Source: Mesostigma viride
Lineage: Eukaryota; Streptophyta; Mesostigmatophyceae; Mesostigmatales; Mesostigmataceae
Assembly (NCBI GenBank): GCA_009746045.1
Contig: RPFO01000111.1
Span: 75,001 to 139,000, forward strand
Direction: 5' to 3'
Length of the DNA: 64,000 nucleotides
Shown piece by piece: positions 62,151 through 64,000 of this stretch (positions within the stretch are counted from its first letter, which is position 1; every line of letters starts with the position of its first letter). The notes under the pieces were generated by a model. That model was not told where the DNA came from. It did no database searches and was given only the letters and a program-made list of their open reading frames with translations. The position numbers were made by a program, and so were the translations under genes.

Positions 62151-64000
62151 CGCAGCCGCCAGGCTGCAAGGCGTAGATGAGTGTTTGCTCATCATATATT
62201 GCGTAATAGCTTCAGGAAATTGTGTCAGCACGTGCGTCTTAGAAAGACGAAGCGATTGTGATATTCACAGCCGAATTTGGGGCCCAAACGTGAAAGTTAT
62301 GAGCTCCGCCGTCAACCATGGCTACCTCGTGGCTCGTGGCTGTATCCAGGACATGTCTGAATTGTCAAACGCAAGCCATGTACCAAAAGAAGTAGAATTA
62401 AAATGGTGCGGCGGCCAAGGAGTGCGGGTTCGGCAAGTTACAGAACTTGTAGTAGCCTGGCGTGACCGCGGCAAAGCAGTCCGTAGGTAGTCCATCGGCG
62501 TGTTAATTAAGTGACAATCTTGACAATTTGGTGACAACCTAGTCGGATCAAAATTGGCTCACAATCATGAAAGAAATTCGATCATGCATGATGTAATTAG
62601 GATAATTTAGCTGTCCCACGTAACTTACTGGACCTATGGGCCCTGTGCTGGCCACTTTAACCCGTGTTTTTTTAATTAGAACGCGATATATCGCGTTGTA
62701 AGCTTTTTTTAGAATGCGTATAGCACCTAAGGAAATTTTTTTTTCATGGTCATGTATATACTTTCCTGAAAGCCCATGAATCAAAGGATTTTTTGAGCTA
62801 CTCAGACCTACAACATGCTGATTCATTAGAGAGGTACACTGGTTTGAATACAGGGGGGTCTGACCATGACCGCGATTTCTTGACCCTAGGTCACAAGTCA
62901 TGTGCTTATTCACAAATGGTTCATGAAAAAAATCTGGCTTCTTGCACGAGCTATGGGCAACATATGCAGGCTCTGTGAAACAAAACTCAGGCCCATTGGG
63001 CCACTGGAGCTATTTTTCATTAGCATCACAATTACAACGCAGTACAACGCAGTGGGAAAAATGAGAGCCCTTCACAACATGACGCAACGACATGAGCCCC
63101 ATAAACGGGGCCATAGTGAGCTTGGAGGGTCAAAACGTTGAAAATAGGTGTTGTATAAGTTATACAGCATCAAACATGCATCAAACATCATGACTGGATG
63201 ACCTAATATGACTGAATCAGGCAGCCATAGCCAAAGCATCATCCACTCTCACAACGTGTTGAGCACATGCCTCGTGGGAACGGAGGTGCTGGGTTTTCAT
63301 TCCATAACGCGTGCAATACTGAAAGAAAGAGGCACGTGTAATGCAAGGCTTGGATAGGTTGAGTGATCCATGAGCTTACATGCAGGCAAAGATGACGCTG
63401 GAATGCATGCTAGCAAATGGTGGCAAGATGCTAACAACACATGATTATACACCATGATTATGGGCACCTAGCTGGTCTTCTTGCACAATCAACGCAGTAT
63501 AAACCATCAACATCCAATCCTCACGATATATGCACGGCTTGACGACGTATACAGCACCTAAATACTGCACAACTGCAACCTGCTATGGCTGACATGCAAG
63601 CAACGTCGAGTAGGATGGCGGTCTTAGAGAGGCTGGGCAGAGGTCGGTAGAAATAAGTGGAAAACTGGCAGAAACTAGGTAGAAACACGATATACTTACG
63701 CCTGCAAGCACTATTGAGCCGGTGGCAGAGGCCATTTCCAGGAAAATACAGCATCCCGTAGCAATAGCCACGGTCACGCCTTCCGCTATTTGCAGGCACC
63801 ATCATGCCCGGCGCTACCCAATAAAAGTCTGCACAATTCTCGGTTTAGCCGAGAGTCCGGACGTTCGGAATGAATAAACATGTGTTAAGAAGTCGAAACA
63901 CCATGGAAATACCAAGCATGGTGCCGCAGCAGACCCGAGTCTTGACGTAATAATATGTATGCCGGTTTCCAGGGTTTCCGCATGAAAGTTGGGTGAGAAA
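62151..64000. other. Right-end intergenic region, no gene recognised
   Basis: Contains an 18-bp perfect palindrome AACGCGATATATCGCGTT (62680-62697) and, at 63555-63630, an inverted copy of the 31440-31510 sequence. Otherwise no coding or RNA gene signal seen. Confidence 0.5.

Overview
The window is nuclear DNA from a GC-rich eukaryote, most likely a chlorophyte green alga. Genes are split by GT-AG introns, coding regions are GC-rich, LINE and Copia-type retrotransposons are abundant, and urea carboxylase and allophanate hydrolase are separate genes, as in green algae, rather than the fused fungal urea amidolyase. I cannot place it to genus.

Host genes. Three host genes form one nitrogen-salvage locus spread over the whole window. 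At the left edge (2-1564, +) lies the 3' part of a DUF1989 'urea carboxylase-associated' gene. At 38913-40364 (-) is allophanate hydrolase, and divergently from it, at 40832-58559 (+), an 11-exon biotin-dependent urea carboxylase. I could reconstruct all 11 exons with consistent splice phases, giving 1260 residues. In bacteria DUF1989 proteins are carboxyguanidine deiminase subunits that act between the carboxylase and the allophanate hydrolase, so this may be a guanidine rather than (or as well as) a urea pathway. A degenerate PHD-finger ORF (9295-9995), an RG-rich ORF of unknown function (24496-26246, -) and a transposase-like fragment (26677-27183, -) complete the non-LINE coding content.

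Mobile DNA. About 37 kb between the DUF1989 gene and the hydrolase is mostly retrotransposons. There are APE-type LINEs of at least two related families (A and B), shorter ORF1-only derivatives, and one young Copia-class element (11943-18523). The Copia element has 500/504-bp LTRs, a 5-bp target duplication, a gag UGA stop in a readthrough context before pol, and integrase placed before protease. It sits inside an older LINE-A copy that has its own 10-bp target duplication. All LINE tails share a small hairpin followed by an AT-rich simple repeat.

Repeats. The carboxylase introns are packed with tandem repeats: a 36-bp satellite of about 143 units in intron 9, a 25-bp array of about 70 units in intron 7, a 35-bp minisatellite and pentamers in intron 3, and a hexamer in intron 4. 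In introns 7, 8 and 10 the repeat unit is a copy of the exon-intron junction itself. Elsewhere there are long GGGCGT and GGGGCA hexamer arrays, a ~173-bp AT-rich satellite, and a 296-bp-arm inverted repeat. Most of the very long open frames in the window are by-products of these arrays.
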